Shown piece by piece: positions 55,314 through 63,968 of a DNA stretch of 64,000 nucleotides (its first letter is position 1; each line of letters begins with the position of its first letter). Below the pieces are notes generated by a model. The model worked only from the letters and a program-made list of their open reading frames with translations. It searched no databases and had not been told where the DNA came from. This DNA is from Petrotoga mobilis SJ95 (GTDB lineage: Bacteria > Thermotogota > Thermotogae > Petrotogales > Petrotogaceae): positions 62,001-126,000 of the forward strand of contig NC_010003.1 of NCBI RefSeq assembly GCF_000018605.1. Direction: 5' to 3'. The position numbers and the translations under genes were made by a program.

Positions 55314-56090
55314 TTGAATTTCTTCGATAACATACCACCAAGCACATCTGTTTCACCAATATCAAAGGAGCTTTATTTAAAAAATGATTCAAATATTGCG
55401 GTATTGATTCTACATGGTTACACGGGTTCTCCTCATGATATGTACTACATAGGTAGACAGATTCACAAATCTGGTTTTTCTATATACATACCTCGACTCC
55501 CCGGGCACGGAACCAATTCCAACGATTTTTTAAACTCTAATTGGAGAGATTGGCTGAGAAAATCTATAGACTCTTATATTAATTTAAAAACCTACCATGA
55601 AAAAGTCTACATTTTAGGCCTTTCTATGGGTGGTGTAATAGCAACTCTCTTAGCAAGTAAATTTCATCCAGAAAAAATTGTCTTAGCTGCTCCTGCACTA
55701 AAAGCAAAAGATTGGAGAATAAATTTAACTCCATTCTTTGGCCTTATCGTTAAGAAAATAAAAAGAAAAAATCCTCAGACATTCGATGACGAAAAGCTTG
55801 CTTATCTAGCTAGCCAATACTGGAATTATGACTGGCCTTCAAAGGCAGCTGATCTTTACAAACTGCAAAAAATGGCTCTTAAAAACCTTTCAAAAGTCAC
55901 ATCTAACACTTATGTGATACTTTCAAAAAAAGACGAAGCCGTTCCTTTTTCGGTAAAGGAAATTATAGAAAATAATATTAAAGGAAAAACCGAATTTCTG
56001 ATATTAGAAGAAAGCGGGCACGTAGTTGTAAACGATATCGAAAAAGAAAAAGTGGCAGAACAGACTATAAATTGGCTTAAAAAAGAATAG
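55314..56090 (+). CDS. Alpha/beta hydrolase (monoglyceride-lipase/carboxylesterase type)
   Basis: About 258 residues with the oxyanion-hole HGYTGSP, nucleophile elbow GLSMGG (Ser), catalytic Asp in KKDEAVP and His in ESGHVVV, as in Est30-type carboxylesterases. The TTG at 55314 lies 8 nt after AAGGGGG; longer starts would overlap the exporter gene. It probably cleaves short acyl or monoacylglycerol esters in the cytosol. The link to the exporter is only positional. Confidence 0.85.
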   Translation: MNFFDNIPPSTSVSPISKELYLKNDSNIAVLILHGYTGSPHDMYYIGRQIHKSGFSIYIPRLPGHGTNSNDFLNSNWRDWLRKSIDSYINLKTYHEKVYILGLSMGGVIATLLASKFHPEKIVLAAPALKAKDWRINLTPFFGLIVKKIKRKNPQTFDDEKLAYLASQYWNYDWPSKAADLYKLQKMALKNLSKVTSNTYVILSKKDEAVPFSVKEIIENNIKGKTEFLILEESGHVVVNDIEKEKVAEQTINWLKKE

Positions 56091-56116
56091 TCAACGTAAA
56101 AATAATTTAATTATTT

Positions 56117-58963
56117 CTACTTTGAAATTCTTTCTTTTGATAAAACCTCTTGCAAGTAGTACCCGGTGTAAGTACCGCTCTCAGCTACTTCTTCTGGGGT
56201 GCCTGTAGCCACAATGTAACCCCCATTTTCTCCGCCTTCTGGTCCTAAGTCTATAATGTAATCTGCGTTTTTTACAATGTCCATCTCGTGTTCTATTACT
56301 ATAACGGTATTACCCTTTTCAACGAGAATATTGAGAACTTTTATTAATTTCTTTATATCTTCAAAATGAAGACCCGTAGTAGGTTCATCGAGTATATAAA
56401 CGGTATTCCCCGTTGCTTTTTTCCTTAGCTCGGAAGTTAATTTGATCCTTTGAGCTTCTCCACCAGAAAGGGTGGTTGCGGATTGACCCAATCTTATGTA
56501 TCCCAAACCCACATCTTGCAGCAGTTCTAGAACATTTTTTATTAAAGGTAAGTTCTTGAAAAAGTCCAAAGCCTCATCCACAGTCATATCTAAAACATCA
56601 GAAATATTTTTACCTTTATAAGTGACCTTTAACGTTTCTTTGTTGTATCTCTTACCTTTACATACGTCACAGGTTACATACACATCAGGTAGAAATTGCA
56701 TCTCAATCTTCAAAACTCCATGGCCTTTACAGGCTTCACACCTTCCGCCCTTAACGTTGAAGGAAAATCTTCCCTTGTCGTATCCTCTAATCTTAGCCTC
56801 AGGTGTTGCAGCGAACAGTTCACGAATATAATCAAATACTCCTGTATATGTAGCTGGGTTACTTCTTGGAGTTCTACCAATAGGACTTTGATCGATAGAG
56901 ATCACGCTATCTATATATTCTAAACCTTCGATCTTTTCATACTCTCCGGGTCTCACCCTGGAATTATAAAGCTCCTTTTGCAAAGCCGGATACAACGTAT
57001 CCATAATCAACGAAGATTTACCTGAGCCTGAAACTCCTGTTATAACCACAAATTTCCCCAAGGGAATCTCAACCGTGACATTTTTCAAATTGTTGTGTTT
57101 GGCACCGATTATCTTTAAACTAGCGTTCTTTTCTACTCGTTTTTTATCAATTATTTCTATTCTTGTTTCTCCCCTTAAATACTTCCCTGTAAGGGACCCA
57201 TTAGAATTCTCTAACAACTTACTAGTAGGACCTTGAAAGATGACTTTTCCCCCATTGACACCTGCGCCGAGCCCAAGATCTATAATATAATCTGAGGCTC
57301 TAATAACGTTCTCGTCATGTTCGACAACTATTACCGTATTATCGAGGTCTCTCAACTTTTTCAAAGTATTTATAAGCCTGTCGTTATCTCTTTGGTGAAG
57401 ACCTATAGTTGGCTCATCCAAAACATATGTCACTCCTGTTAACCCCGATCCAATCTGTGTAGCCAATCTAACCCTCTGGGACTCTCCACCAGAAAGAGTT
57501 GTCGCATTTCTTCCAAGTGTCAAATAATCAAGTCCTACATCGATCAAAAAAGTTAACCTTCTCTTTATTTCTCTAAGAAGTTCGTGGGCAATTTCCATTT
57601 CAAAATCACTCAGTTTTAAAGCATCAAAGAAAAGTTTTAGTTCACTAATTGGCATTTCTGTCAAATCATATATATTGTATCCATCTATCCTAACGCTGAG
57701 GGCTTCTTCCCTCAACCTTTTGCCATTACAGGCTTGACATGTCTTTTGAATCATGAAATTTCTTTCGATCCATTCCTTTATTTCCCGGGAATCCGTTTGC
57801 TTGTACCTTCTTTCGTACCAATTCACCATTCCTTCAAACCCTCTAGTAAACTCATAACTGTCTCCGTTCTTTTTTGAAAAGGAAAAATCTATTTCTTTGT
57901 CAGTCCCATACAGCAAGGTATTTAAAACTTTTGAAGGCATACTTTTTAAAGGTTTTGATGGATCCTCACCCAAACTTCGAACAACATCTTTCATCATGCT
58001 CACCATAAAAGTATCTTTCCCCATATTCAAAGCAGCGCCATCTTCCAAAGACTTGTTTATATCAAATATATATTCAGGCTCAACCTCCAACTTAAAACCT
58101 AATCCATGGCATTCCGAACATGCCCCATAAGGACTATTAAATGAAAACAATTTGGGATTAATTTCTGGAAAGCTGTAACCACATTTAGGGCAAGCTAAAT
58201 TCTCAGAATAAGTTTGAGAAGAAATAACGTTCTCATCATTATCCATTTCCCTAATTTCTACAAAGCCATCTCCTTCTTTAAGGCACAATTCAACGGCTTC
58301 GAAGATTCTCTCAAAATTATCTTTTCTCAACTTAACTCTGTCAACAAGTAGGTTTATATTATGCCTGTAGGTCTTTTCAAGTGAGTCTATCTCATCTAAA
58401 TCGTATATCACTCCATCGATTTCCACCCTTTTAAAACCTGACAGCTTCATACTATGTAGTTCCTTTTTAAACTCACCTTTCTTTTCCTTGGCAATTGGAG
58501 CAAAGATATACAATCTTGCATCCTCATTAAAATTCTTAAAAATATTATCCACAATTTCATCTACAGTAGAACTTTGCAGTGGGATATTGCACTTTGGGCA
58601 GTAAGCCTTACCAACCCTTGCAAACAACACCCTAATATAATCATAAATCTCTGTGATGGTACCTACCGTTGACCTTGGATTATGACTTACAGATTTTTGT
58701 TCAATAGCAATTGAAGGTGAGAGCCCCTCGATAAATTCTACATCGGGTTTTTTCAAATTTCCTAAAAACTGTCTTGCATAGGAAGAAACAGACTCTAAAT
58801 ACCTTCTTTGACCTTCCGCATATATAGTATCAAGTGCTAAAGTTGATTTTCCTGAACCAGATAAGCCGGTAATGACTGAAAGGGTATTCTTAGGTATCTC
58901 AACATCTATATTTTTTAAATTATGCTCTCGAGCACCTTTTATTCTAATCCATTTGTTATCCAT
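56117..58963 (-). CDS. uvrA: Excinuclease ABC subunit A
   Basis: A 948-residue damage-recognition ATPase of nucleotide excision repair. It has two ABC modules (Walker [10 protein letters not shown] and GVSGSGKSS, signatures [12 protein letters not shown] and [11 protein letters not shown]). Zinc modules are CPKC/CSEC, and CEAC/CDVC near 735-760. The ATG at 58963 follows GGCAGGATG; the longer reading frame from 58996 begins inside the insertion-sequence remnant. The promoter was not located and may lie in IS-derived DNA. Confidence 0.96.
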   Translation of the reverse strand: MDNKWIRIKGAREHNLKNIDVEIPKNTLSVITGLSGSGKSTLALDTIYAEGQRRYLESVSSYARQFLGNLKKPDVEFIEGLSPSIAIEQKSVSHNPRSTVGTITEIYDYIRVLFARVGKAYCPKCNIPLQSSTVDEIVDNIFKNFNEDARLYIFAPIAKEKKGEFKKELHSMKLSGFKRVEIDGVIYDLDEIDSLEKTYRHNINLLVDRVKLRKDNFERIFEAVELCLKEGDGFVEIREMDNDENVISSQTYSENLACPKCGYSFPEINPKLFSFNSPYGACSECHGLGFKLEVEPEYIFDINKSLEDGAALNMGKDTFMVSMMKDVVRSLGEDPSKPLKSMPSKVLNTLLYGTDKEIDFSFSKKNGDSYEFTRGFEGMVNWYERRYKQTDSREIKEWIERNFMIQKTCQACNGKRLREEALSVRIDGYNIYDLTEMPISELKLFFDALKLSDFEMEIAHELLREIKRRLTFLIDVGLDYLTLGRNATTLSGGESQRVRLATQIGSGLTGVTYVLDEPTIGLHQRDNDRLINTLKKLRDLDNTVIVVEHDENVIRASDYIIDLGLGAGVNGGKVIFQGPTSKLLENSNGSLTGKYLRGETRIEIIDKKRVEKNASLKIIGAKHNNLKNVTVEIPLGKFVVITGVSGSGKSSLIMDTLYPALQKELYNSRVRPGEYEKIEGLEYIDSVISIDQSPIGRTPRSNPATYTGVFDYIRELFAATPEAKIRGYDKGRFSFNVKGGRCEACKGHGVLKIEMQFLPDVYVTCDVCKGKRYNKETLKVTYKGKNISDVLDMTVDEALDFFKNLPLIKNVLELLQDVGLGYIRLGQSATTLSGGEAQRIKLTSELRKKATGNTVYILDEPTTGLHFEDIKKLIKVLNILVEKGNTVIVIEHEMDIVKNADYIIDLGPEGGENGGYIVATGTPEEVAESGTYTGYYLQEVLSKERISK

Positions 58964-58995
58964 ACACATCCTGCCACTGAAAACATAGACAAACA

Positions 58996-59119
58996 TGCCT
59001 ATATCCAGAAGTTTCCTGCTTCAACGTGTCCCGCCTCGATATATATCTACTACGGTTTGTTTGACACTCCACAGGCGTGAATTCCCGACTGGCCATCGGT
59101 ACACATATGCAAAGCAATT
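58996..59119 (-). ncRNA. Candidate omega-RNA 3' region, truncated
   Basis: Downstream of the tnpB stop, the minus strand reads GGACACGTTGAAGCAGGAAA followed by CTTCTGGATATAGGC. The first string resembles the conserved 3' scaffold of IS200/IS605/IS607 right ends, from which TnpB guide RNAs are made. The short GAAG/CTTC hairpin (59008-59022) is intact, but a complementary arm for CTTCTGGATATAGGC is missing, and uvrA leader sequence follows directly. Confidence 0.5.
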
Positions 59120-60310
59120 TCAACAAGCTATCGCATATTCTTTGGCATTCTTCAGATTAATTGCTGCGTTCAAATCTCTATCTATTTTCGATCCACATTC
59201 TTCGCAAATGTAAACTCTGTCTGATAATCTTAGGTCTTTCTTGATATTACCACAATGAGAACATATTTTACTTGATGGATAAAATCTTGAAACTATCCTC
59301 AATTGAATTCCTAAATGTTTACATTTGTTTTCGAGTCTAATCTTGAAATAGTGGAAATTCTGTTTTGCAATTGCTTTTGATAAATGCCTATTCTTCATCA
59401 TTCCTTTAACATTCAAATCTTCGATAGTGAAATATTCTGGTTTGGTTTTCACCAGTTCACAAACTACTTTATTCACATAGTCATGACGTTTGTTTTTAAG
59501 TTTTTGATGAAGTTTCTGGACCTTTAATACTTGTTTGTCTATATTTTTTGCAGAATTTGTGGCAGTACCTCCTTTCTTTTTATTTTCGTATTTTTTTGAT
59601 AACCGTCTCTGCTCACGCTTAAGTTTTTTTTCGAGTTTTTTAATTTCTTTGCTTTTATTTATATTTTTCTTCTTAATACCGTTACTAGCTACTACAAATT
59701 CTCTTATACCTACATCGATACCAATCCCTTCGGAGAATGATATATTGTCTTGCTTTATTCCTTTTTCAACTGCCGTGAGGCTGTCTTCTTCTACAAGAAC
59801 GCTAACATAATATCTACCTGCTTCAAAAGAAACTGAACCACTTCCAACTTTAGCATTTGTAGGGATGTAGCCTTTTTCTTTTAGTCGAACAAATCCCAAT
59901 GTTGGTATTTTTACTCTATGTCTTTCAATCGTCCAATCAGTTTTATTATTTCTAGGAAAGTAGGCTTTAACGTCATTATTCTTTTTCTTTTTGAATCTAG
60001 GAAATTTTGATTTACCTTTAAAAAACTTTTTAAAAGCTCTTTCACCATTCATAATTGATTGTTTAACAGCTTTACTCGATACATCTTTTATCCAATTGAA
60101 TTCTTGACTGTTCGGTATAAACTCGTTATTTAACCATACTGAAAACTCCATACCCGAAACAAATCGCCTTTCTTTTTCATAAATCTCCTTGTTATGTGCA
60201 ATGTAGAAATTGTATATAAACCTACAAACACCTAGTGTTTTTTTAATTTGTTGTTCTTGTTCAAGCGTCGGATTTATCTCTGTTTTGTAGCTCTTTAGCA
60301 ATCTCATCAT
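59120..60310 (-). CDS. tnpB: RNA-guided nuclease TnpB (IS607 OrfB)
   Basis: A 396-residue TnpB with an N-terminal helix-turn-helix-like domain (MRLLKSYKTEINPT), a wedge/REC region, and a split RuvC with Asp in GIDVGIREFV, Glu in FTIEDLNVKGMM and Asp in DRDLNAAINL. The four-cysteine zinc finger CSHC/CEEC is complete. Nothing in the reading frame is broken. Family members cut DNA matching an omega-RNA guide and help the element persist. It overlaps the 3' remnant of tnpA. Confidence 0.93.
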   Translation of the reverse strand: MMRLLKSYKTEINPTLEQEQQIKKTLGVCRFIYNFYIAHNKEIYEKERRFVSGMEFSVWLNNEFIPNSQEFNWIKDVSSKAVKQSIMNGERAFKKFFKGKSKFPRFKKKKNNDVKAYFPRNNKTDWTIERHRVKIPTLGFVRLKEKGYIPTNAKVGSGSVSFEAGRYYVSVLVEEDSLTAVEKGIKQDNISFSEGIGIDVGIREFVVASNGIKKKNINKSKEIKKLEKKLKREQRRLSKKYENKKKGGTATNSAKNIDKQVLKVQKLHQKLKNKRHDYVNKVVCELVKTKPEYFTIEDLNVKGMMKNRHLSKAIAKQNFHYFKIRLENKCKHLGIQLRIVSRFYPSSKICSHCGNIKKDLRLSDRVYICEECGSKIDRDLNAAINLKNAKEYAIAC

Positions 60311-60862
60311 CGCCCTTTATTTGCTTTTTATACTTTCTAAGTCCGTCGATTTTACACGAAAAAACATGAATAGGGTTGATAGTTTCTCATTGTTTACTAC
60401 AATAATTTCTACACCATTAGATTTTAAAAATCTTTCAAACCAATCGTAACCACTACAAATAAATCTGTCTTTGTGTGCAATTAATATTGTTTTTACTAAA
60501 CCTAACCTACAATTTCCTATTAATTTATTCCACTTTTTACGATTGTAATTTAATCCAGAGCCAATATCTTCAAATATTTCATCAACAATAATTCCTTTTG
60601 CGTTAGTATATTGTGTTAAAAATTCCACTTGATTTTTTAAATCATCTTTCTGGTTATTTGCTAAAACTCTTGCGTAAATTATTGTTTTCCTATGTTTAGA
60701 ATTACTTTCACCTATATAATCTACGTACTGCTTATGAGTATAATAGCGTCAATTGGTTGGACTTCGAAACGCCTTAAGTATCCCTTTTCTGTCCCACCTG
60801 TGCAATGTTTTGACCGATACACCGATCATTTCAGCAAATTCATGTAGTTTATATGCATTCAT
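60261..60862 (-). pseudogene. tnpA: IS607 TnpA serine recombinase, broken
   Basis: From the ATG at 60862 the frame reads a MerR-like HTH (MNAYKLHEFAEMIGVSVKTL to SPTN), then an in-frame TGA at codon 38 (60749-60751) where IS607 proteins have Arg (PTNRRYYT). Past it, the frame continues with YARVLANNQ, in which the nucleophilic Ser of YARVS is Leu, then EDIGSGLNYNRKKWNKLIG and HKDRF. Near 60365-60372 an internal deletion shifts the frame; the expected end (HVFSC, then GLRKYKKQIK) continues in another frame to a stop at 60261. Confidence 0.88.
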
Positions 60863-61096
60863 ATGCTATCACCTCTTACAGGTATATTTCATCACATACA
60901 AACACATTTGTCAATATATTTTTTAACTATTTTCGCCCTTCTGGAAAGGCAAAAATTCACACCTTTTTTATACATTTATATTATACAATCAAAAAATTAA
61001 CGCTAAAAGAATTTTATTTATCTTTTAACAAAGAAACCTCAAAACATCTTCATTGTTGGTTTTACCATCAAAAAACCATGGACCTAAAAACATATA

Positions 61097-61105
61097 TGAT
61101 ATAAT
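61097..61105 (+). promoter_or_regulatory. Extended -10 promoter of wecB
   Basis: TGATATAAT with no clear -35. It precedes the long-form leader repeat, and wecB starts about 190 nt downstream. The rest of the 60863-61296 gap contains the IS left flank and AT-rich sequence. Confidence 0.55.
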
Positions 61106-61126
61106 TACATTATGTGATTGGCAACT

Positions 61127-61235
61127 GGGTGGGGAGTATTTGCCGCAGTGTGCAAACAATGTTTTTAAATGATTTTGACCTTGATTTGGGGTTTTTAAGG
61201 GGAACCCCCTTAACGTTCGGCGAAGGGGCGCTAAC
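61127..61235 (+). repeat. Dispersed leader repeat, long form (copy 4)
   Basis: The order is GGGTGGGGAG, TTTGC/GCAAA hairpin (61139-61156), conserved AT-rich stretch, TTAAGGGG/CCCCTTAA hairpin (61195-61213), then CGAAGGGGCGCTAAC. It is nearly identical to copy 1 over the middle 54 bases. The hairpin loop is GTT in copy 1 and AAC here, so the 19-mer is the exact reverse complement. Confidence 0.82.
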
Positions 61236-61296
61236 AAAGACTAAACGCAGCTTACATAAAAAAACTAAAAACATTACCATAACAAGGAGTCCTCGA

Positions 61297-62400
61297 ATGA
61301 AAATAGCGATGATATTTGGAACACGGCCAGAAGCAATAAAAATGGCACCATTATACAAAAAGCTGAAAGAAGAAAATATGGAGGTAAAAGTAATAGCAAC
61401 CGCTCAGCACAGAGAAATGCTCGATCAAGTGTTGAATCTTTTCGAAATAAAACCAGACTACGACTTAAATATAATGACAAAAAATCAAACTCTACCACAA
61501 CTAACTTCAAAACTAGTTACAGAGATAGATAAAATACTAAAAATTGAACCATTCGATTACATACTAGTACAAGGGGATACAACCTCCACTTTTGTTGGAA
61601 GTCTCGCTGCTTTTTACAACAAAATATTTGTTGGGCACGTGGAAGCGGGTTTAAGAACGAACGACATATACAACCCCTTCCCAGAAGAAATGAACAGAAG
61701 ACTAACAGGTACAATTGCAAAGCATCACTTTGCTTCTACCCAAAAGGCAAAAGATAACCTACTAAAAGAAGGTGTAGAAGAAAAAAACATAATAGTAACA
61801 GGGAACACGGTTATAGATGCATTACTATGGGTAAAAGAAAATAAAAACAAAGATATAGAAAAGATAAAAGAAAAGTACAACATAAAGAACAAAAAGTTTA
61901 TCTTAGTAACCATGCATAGAAGGGAGAACTGGGGAAAACCGATAGAAAACGTGATGAAAGCGATAAAAAGGTATCTACACGAAAACGAAGAAATGCATAT
62001 AGTATTTCCAGTTCACTTAAATCCGATAGTGAGAGAAAGTGTGTATAAAATACTTGGGAATGAGGAAAAAGCGATATTGATAGATCCTGTTGAATACTTA
62101 GAATTCATCGCGTTAATGGACGAAAGTCATTACATAATGACAGATTCAGGAGGGATACAAGAAGAAGCACCCACATTGGGCAAACCAACGTTGGTATTAA
62201 GAGAAACAACGGAAAGGCCTGAAGCAATAGAAGCGGGAACAGCAAAATTAATAGGAACACAAGAAGAACAAGTGTATCAAGCCATGAAAGAACTAGAAAC
62301 AGAAAAATATGCTCAAATGAGCAAAGCGAGCAACCCTTTTGGGGATGGCAAGGCATCTCAAAGAATCGTTGAATTTTTGAAAAAAAGATATTACTCTTGA
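61297..62400 (+). CDS. wecB: UDP-N-acetylglucosamine 2-epimerase (non-hydrolysing)
   Basis: A 367-residue GT-B-like epimerase interconverting UDP-GlcNAc and UDP-ManNAc for surface polysaccharides. Motifs are IFGTRPEAIKMAPL at the start, QGDTTSTFVGSLAAFY near 95, VEAGLRT, ERMNRRLT-like EEMNRRLTG, and TDSGGIQEEAPTLGKPTLVLR near 285. The ATG at 61297 follows AAGGAGTCC. Its last 10 bp overlap the end of the convergent kwaB-like gene. Confidence 0.95.
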   Translation: MKIAMIFGTRPEAIKMAPLYKKLKEENMEVKVIATAQHREMLDQVLNLFEIKPDYDLNIMTKNQTLPQLTSKLVTEIDKILKIEPFDYILVQGDTTSTFVGSLAAFYNKIFVGHVEAGLRTNDIYNPFPEEMNRRLTGTIAKHHFASTQKAKDNLLKEGVEEKNIIVTGNTVIDALLWVKENKNKDIEKIKEKYNIKNKKFILVTMHRRENWGKPIENVMKAIKRYLHENEEMHIVFPVHLNPIVRESVYKILGNEEKAILIDPVEYLEFIALMDESHYIMTDSGGIQEEAPTLGKPTLVLRETTERPEAIEAGTAKLIGTQEEQVYQAMKELETEKYAQMSKASNPFGDGKASQRIVEFLKKRYYS

Positions 62401-63392
62401 TAAGGGCTATTTTCACTTGCCACCATTCTATTCCCTGACAACTCAGATCTATAATACAGTTCGTCGTAGAGTTGTAAAAAATCTTTAATAGAAGTCTCTT
62501 CGCCCAAATCAATACATTTATTACCCTCATCTAGTTTAACTTTTAGATTGAAATCATCTATTATCTCCTTAACCTTAGAAAACTCAAATTTCTTATAATT
62601 ACCTTTTTTGATAACCTTATAAAACCTCTTCAAATACAAAGGTTTATTTTTGATTTTCTCACTAAAATAATCGATACTTTTTAATTTAATATCCTTACCA
62701 AATAGATTTCCCTTTTTCTTTATTTCCTCGATAACTTCATCTTTAGCCTCTTCATATTTCTTGTAAAACCCGAAATCTCTTTCAAAATAAGTCAGATTTC
62801 TAATTAAGACGGTATCTCCAACAACCATGTAATCAAAACTATTTTTTGGAATTAAGTAAAACTGTTCCTTTAAAGGTTGAATTTTACGTGCAGTAAGGGC
62901 TAAAATCCTTTTATCTTTAAAGATTTTGGAAGCTGTTAAATATTGAATACCCAACAAAAAATCATTCAACTCATTACTGTACAATTTTACTATCAGTTTG
63001 AACTTCTTAATTGTTTCCAAGTCTTTATTAGAATAATTTTTTATATACTTACCTTCACGAATAATCTCAACAATATCCCCAATATCGCTTACATTCTCTT
63101 TGACATCTTTTAGATACAAAAAGCTCCTATCATCAATGACTGTCTCGTATTCATCTACCTTGTTTGATTCTTTGACGCGTAAATCATTTAAAAACTCGTC
63201 AGTAGAAGTGAGAAAAATTCCCTTGAAAAAAGAGGGATCTTCATTTTTCAACCAAAATATCTGGTTGTTCTCATTTTGGATAAAAACATCCATTGTGAAA
63301 TCTGTTGAAGTAGCGATTAGCTCCCTAAGAGATTCTAAATTTTCTTTTAAAAAGATATTCTTTAAAATCTCATCCCAATTAACTTTATTCAT
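62391..63392 (-). CDS. kwaB: Kiwa anti-phage protein KwaB-like (DUF4868)
   Basis: A 333-residue soluble protein. The region around residues 130-250 (LLGIQYLTASKIFKDKRILA, then NSFDYMVVGDTVLIRNLTYF, then FERDFGF) has the DUF4868 pattern found in KwaB. The remainder is helical and lysine/glutamate rich. It overlaps the preceding four-helix membrane protein gene by 4 nt (ATGA), the kwaA-kwaB order of the Kiwa defence system. In E. coli, Kiwa is a membrane-associated complex acting against infecting phage DNA. The assignment rests on remembered family patterns and gene context. Confidence 0.72.
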   Translation of the reverse strand: MNKVNWDEILKNIFLKENLESLRELIATSTDFTMDVFIQNENNQIFWLKNEDPSFFKGIFLTSTDEFLNDLRVKESNKVDEYETVIDDRSFLYLKDVKENVSDIGDIVEIIREGKYIKNYSNKDLETIKKFKLIVKLYSNELNDFLLGIQYLTASKIFKDKRILALTARKIQPLKEQFYLIPKNSFDYMVVGDTVLIRNLTYFERDFGFYKKYEEAKDEVIEEIKKKGNLFGKDIKLKSIDYFSEKIKNKPLYLKRFYKVIKKGNYKKFEFSKVKEIIDDFNLKVKLDEGNKCIDLGEETSIKDFLQLYDELYYRSELSGNRMVASENSPYQE

Positions 63393-63904
63393 TTCTTGTC
63401 AGCCATCCCCAAATAAAAATCTTTGGAAAACTCTTTAACTTTCATTCCTTCGGTTATTGATTTTGAAATCAACCAAGCGGACCGGATACTCTTTTCACGT
63501 CCGTCCATAAGACAAACTCTGTAAATATTATAGCCAAACAAAGAAAGGACAGGGTTTATAGCTATCAAATCCGTTTTTACATAAATATTGCCTACAATAA
63601 AAACGATTATAGCAAAAGAAATCAATTCTTTTATGCCACCCATATTGATAAAAGGCAAGATATAAACAAAAATATAATCCAGCAGCCTCACATTCTGCGA
63701 TTCTACTTTCTCAAATTTAATGAACTTTTCCTCGGCATTCGTCTTAGCAGAAATAAAAAGAACCAAAGAAACAACAAAAACAAAAATCGAAAAAAAACTA
63801 AAAAATAAGAACAAAACGTTCCCAAAATTATTAATGGCAAAGATAACAAAAAGAGGCAGATACGAAAGCAAAAACAAAAAAGATTTAAACAATGTATTGA
63901 TCAT
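63389..63904 (-). CDS. kwaA: Kiwa anti-phage membrane protein KwaA-like
   Basis: A 171-residue membrane protein with hydrophobic segments at about 6-24, 29-52, 74-88, 92-108 and perhaps 113-128, and a basic C-terminal tail (MADKK). Size, topology and direct coupling to a DUF4868 gene match KwaA of Kiwa systems. The ATG at 63904 follows GGGGAGG. Taken alone the protein would be unassignable; the call depends on its neighbour. Confidence 0.65.
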   Translation of the reverse strand: MINTLFKSFLFLLSYLPLFVIFAINNFGNVLFLFFSFFSIFVFVVSLVLFISAKTNAEEKFIKFEKVESQNVRLLDYIFVYILPFINMGGIKELISFAIIVFIVGNIYVKTDLIAINPVLSLFGYNIYRVCLMDGREKSIRSAWLISKSITEGMKVKEFSKDFYLGMADKK

Positions 63905-63911
63905 ACAAAAA

Positions 63912-63925
63912 CCTCCCCAATGAGG
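63912..63925 (-). promoter_or_regulatory. kwaA ribosome binding site within a small hairpin
   Basis: On the minus strand CCTC (63922-63925) can pair with the GAGG of the ribosome binding site (63912-63915) around ATTGGG. The stem has only four base pairs. Confidence 0.3.
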
Positions 63926-63959
63926 AAATCTATTAATCTTAATAAATCACATATTCATA

Positions 63960-63968
63960 ATTATAACA
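63960..63968 (-). promoter_or_regulatory. Candidate -10 of the Kiwa operon
   Basis: The minus strand reads TGTTATAAT, an extended -10, with TATAAT at 63960-63965, about 56 nt before the kwaA start. No convincing -35 is seen. Confidence 0.45.

Larger units (their letters stand above)
58996..60862 (-). mobile_element. IS607-type insertion sequence, degenerate
   Basis: It consists of a broken serine-recombinase tnpA, an intact tnpB and a right end that abuts uvrA. The left boundary is upstream of 60862 but cannot be fixed by eye. The right boundary near 58996 appears truncated, because only one arm of a terminal hairpin is present. The element is unlikely to move by itself. Confidence 0.8.

Noticed and set aside
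58964-58996. Longer UvrA N-terminus
   Set aside because: The upstream codons lie in the insertion-sequence end; [11 protein letters not shown] at 58963 matches the family start and has a ribosome binding site.
60317-60628. A stand-alone 103-residue resolvase
   Set aside because: It is the middle of the tnpA pseudogene, read between the in-frame stop and the frameshift.
61114-61296. N-terminal extension of wecB
   Set aside because: The extension would translate the dispersed repeat. The ATG at 61297 has a ribosome binding site and the family's normal start.
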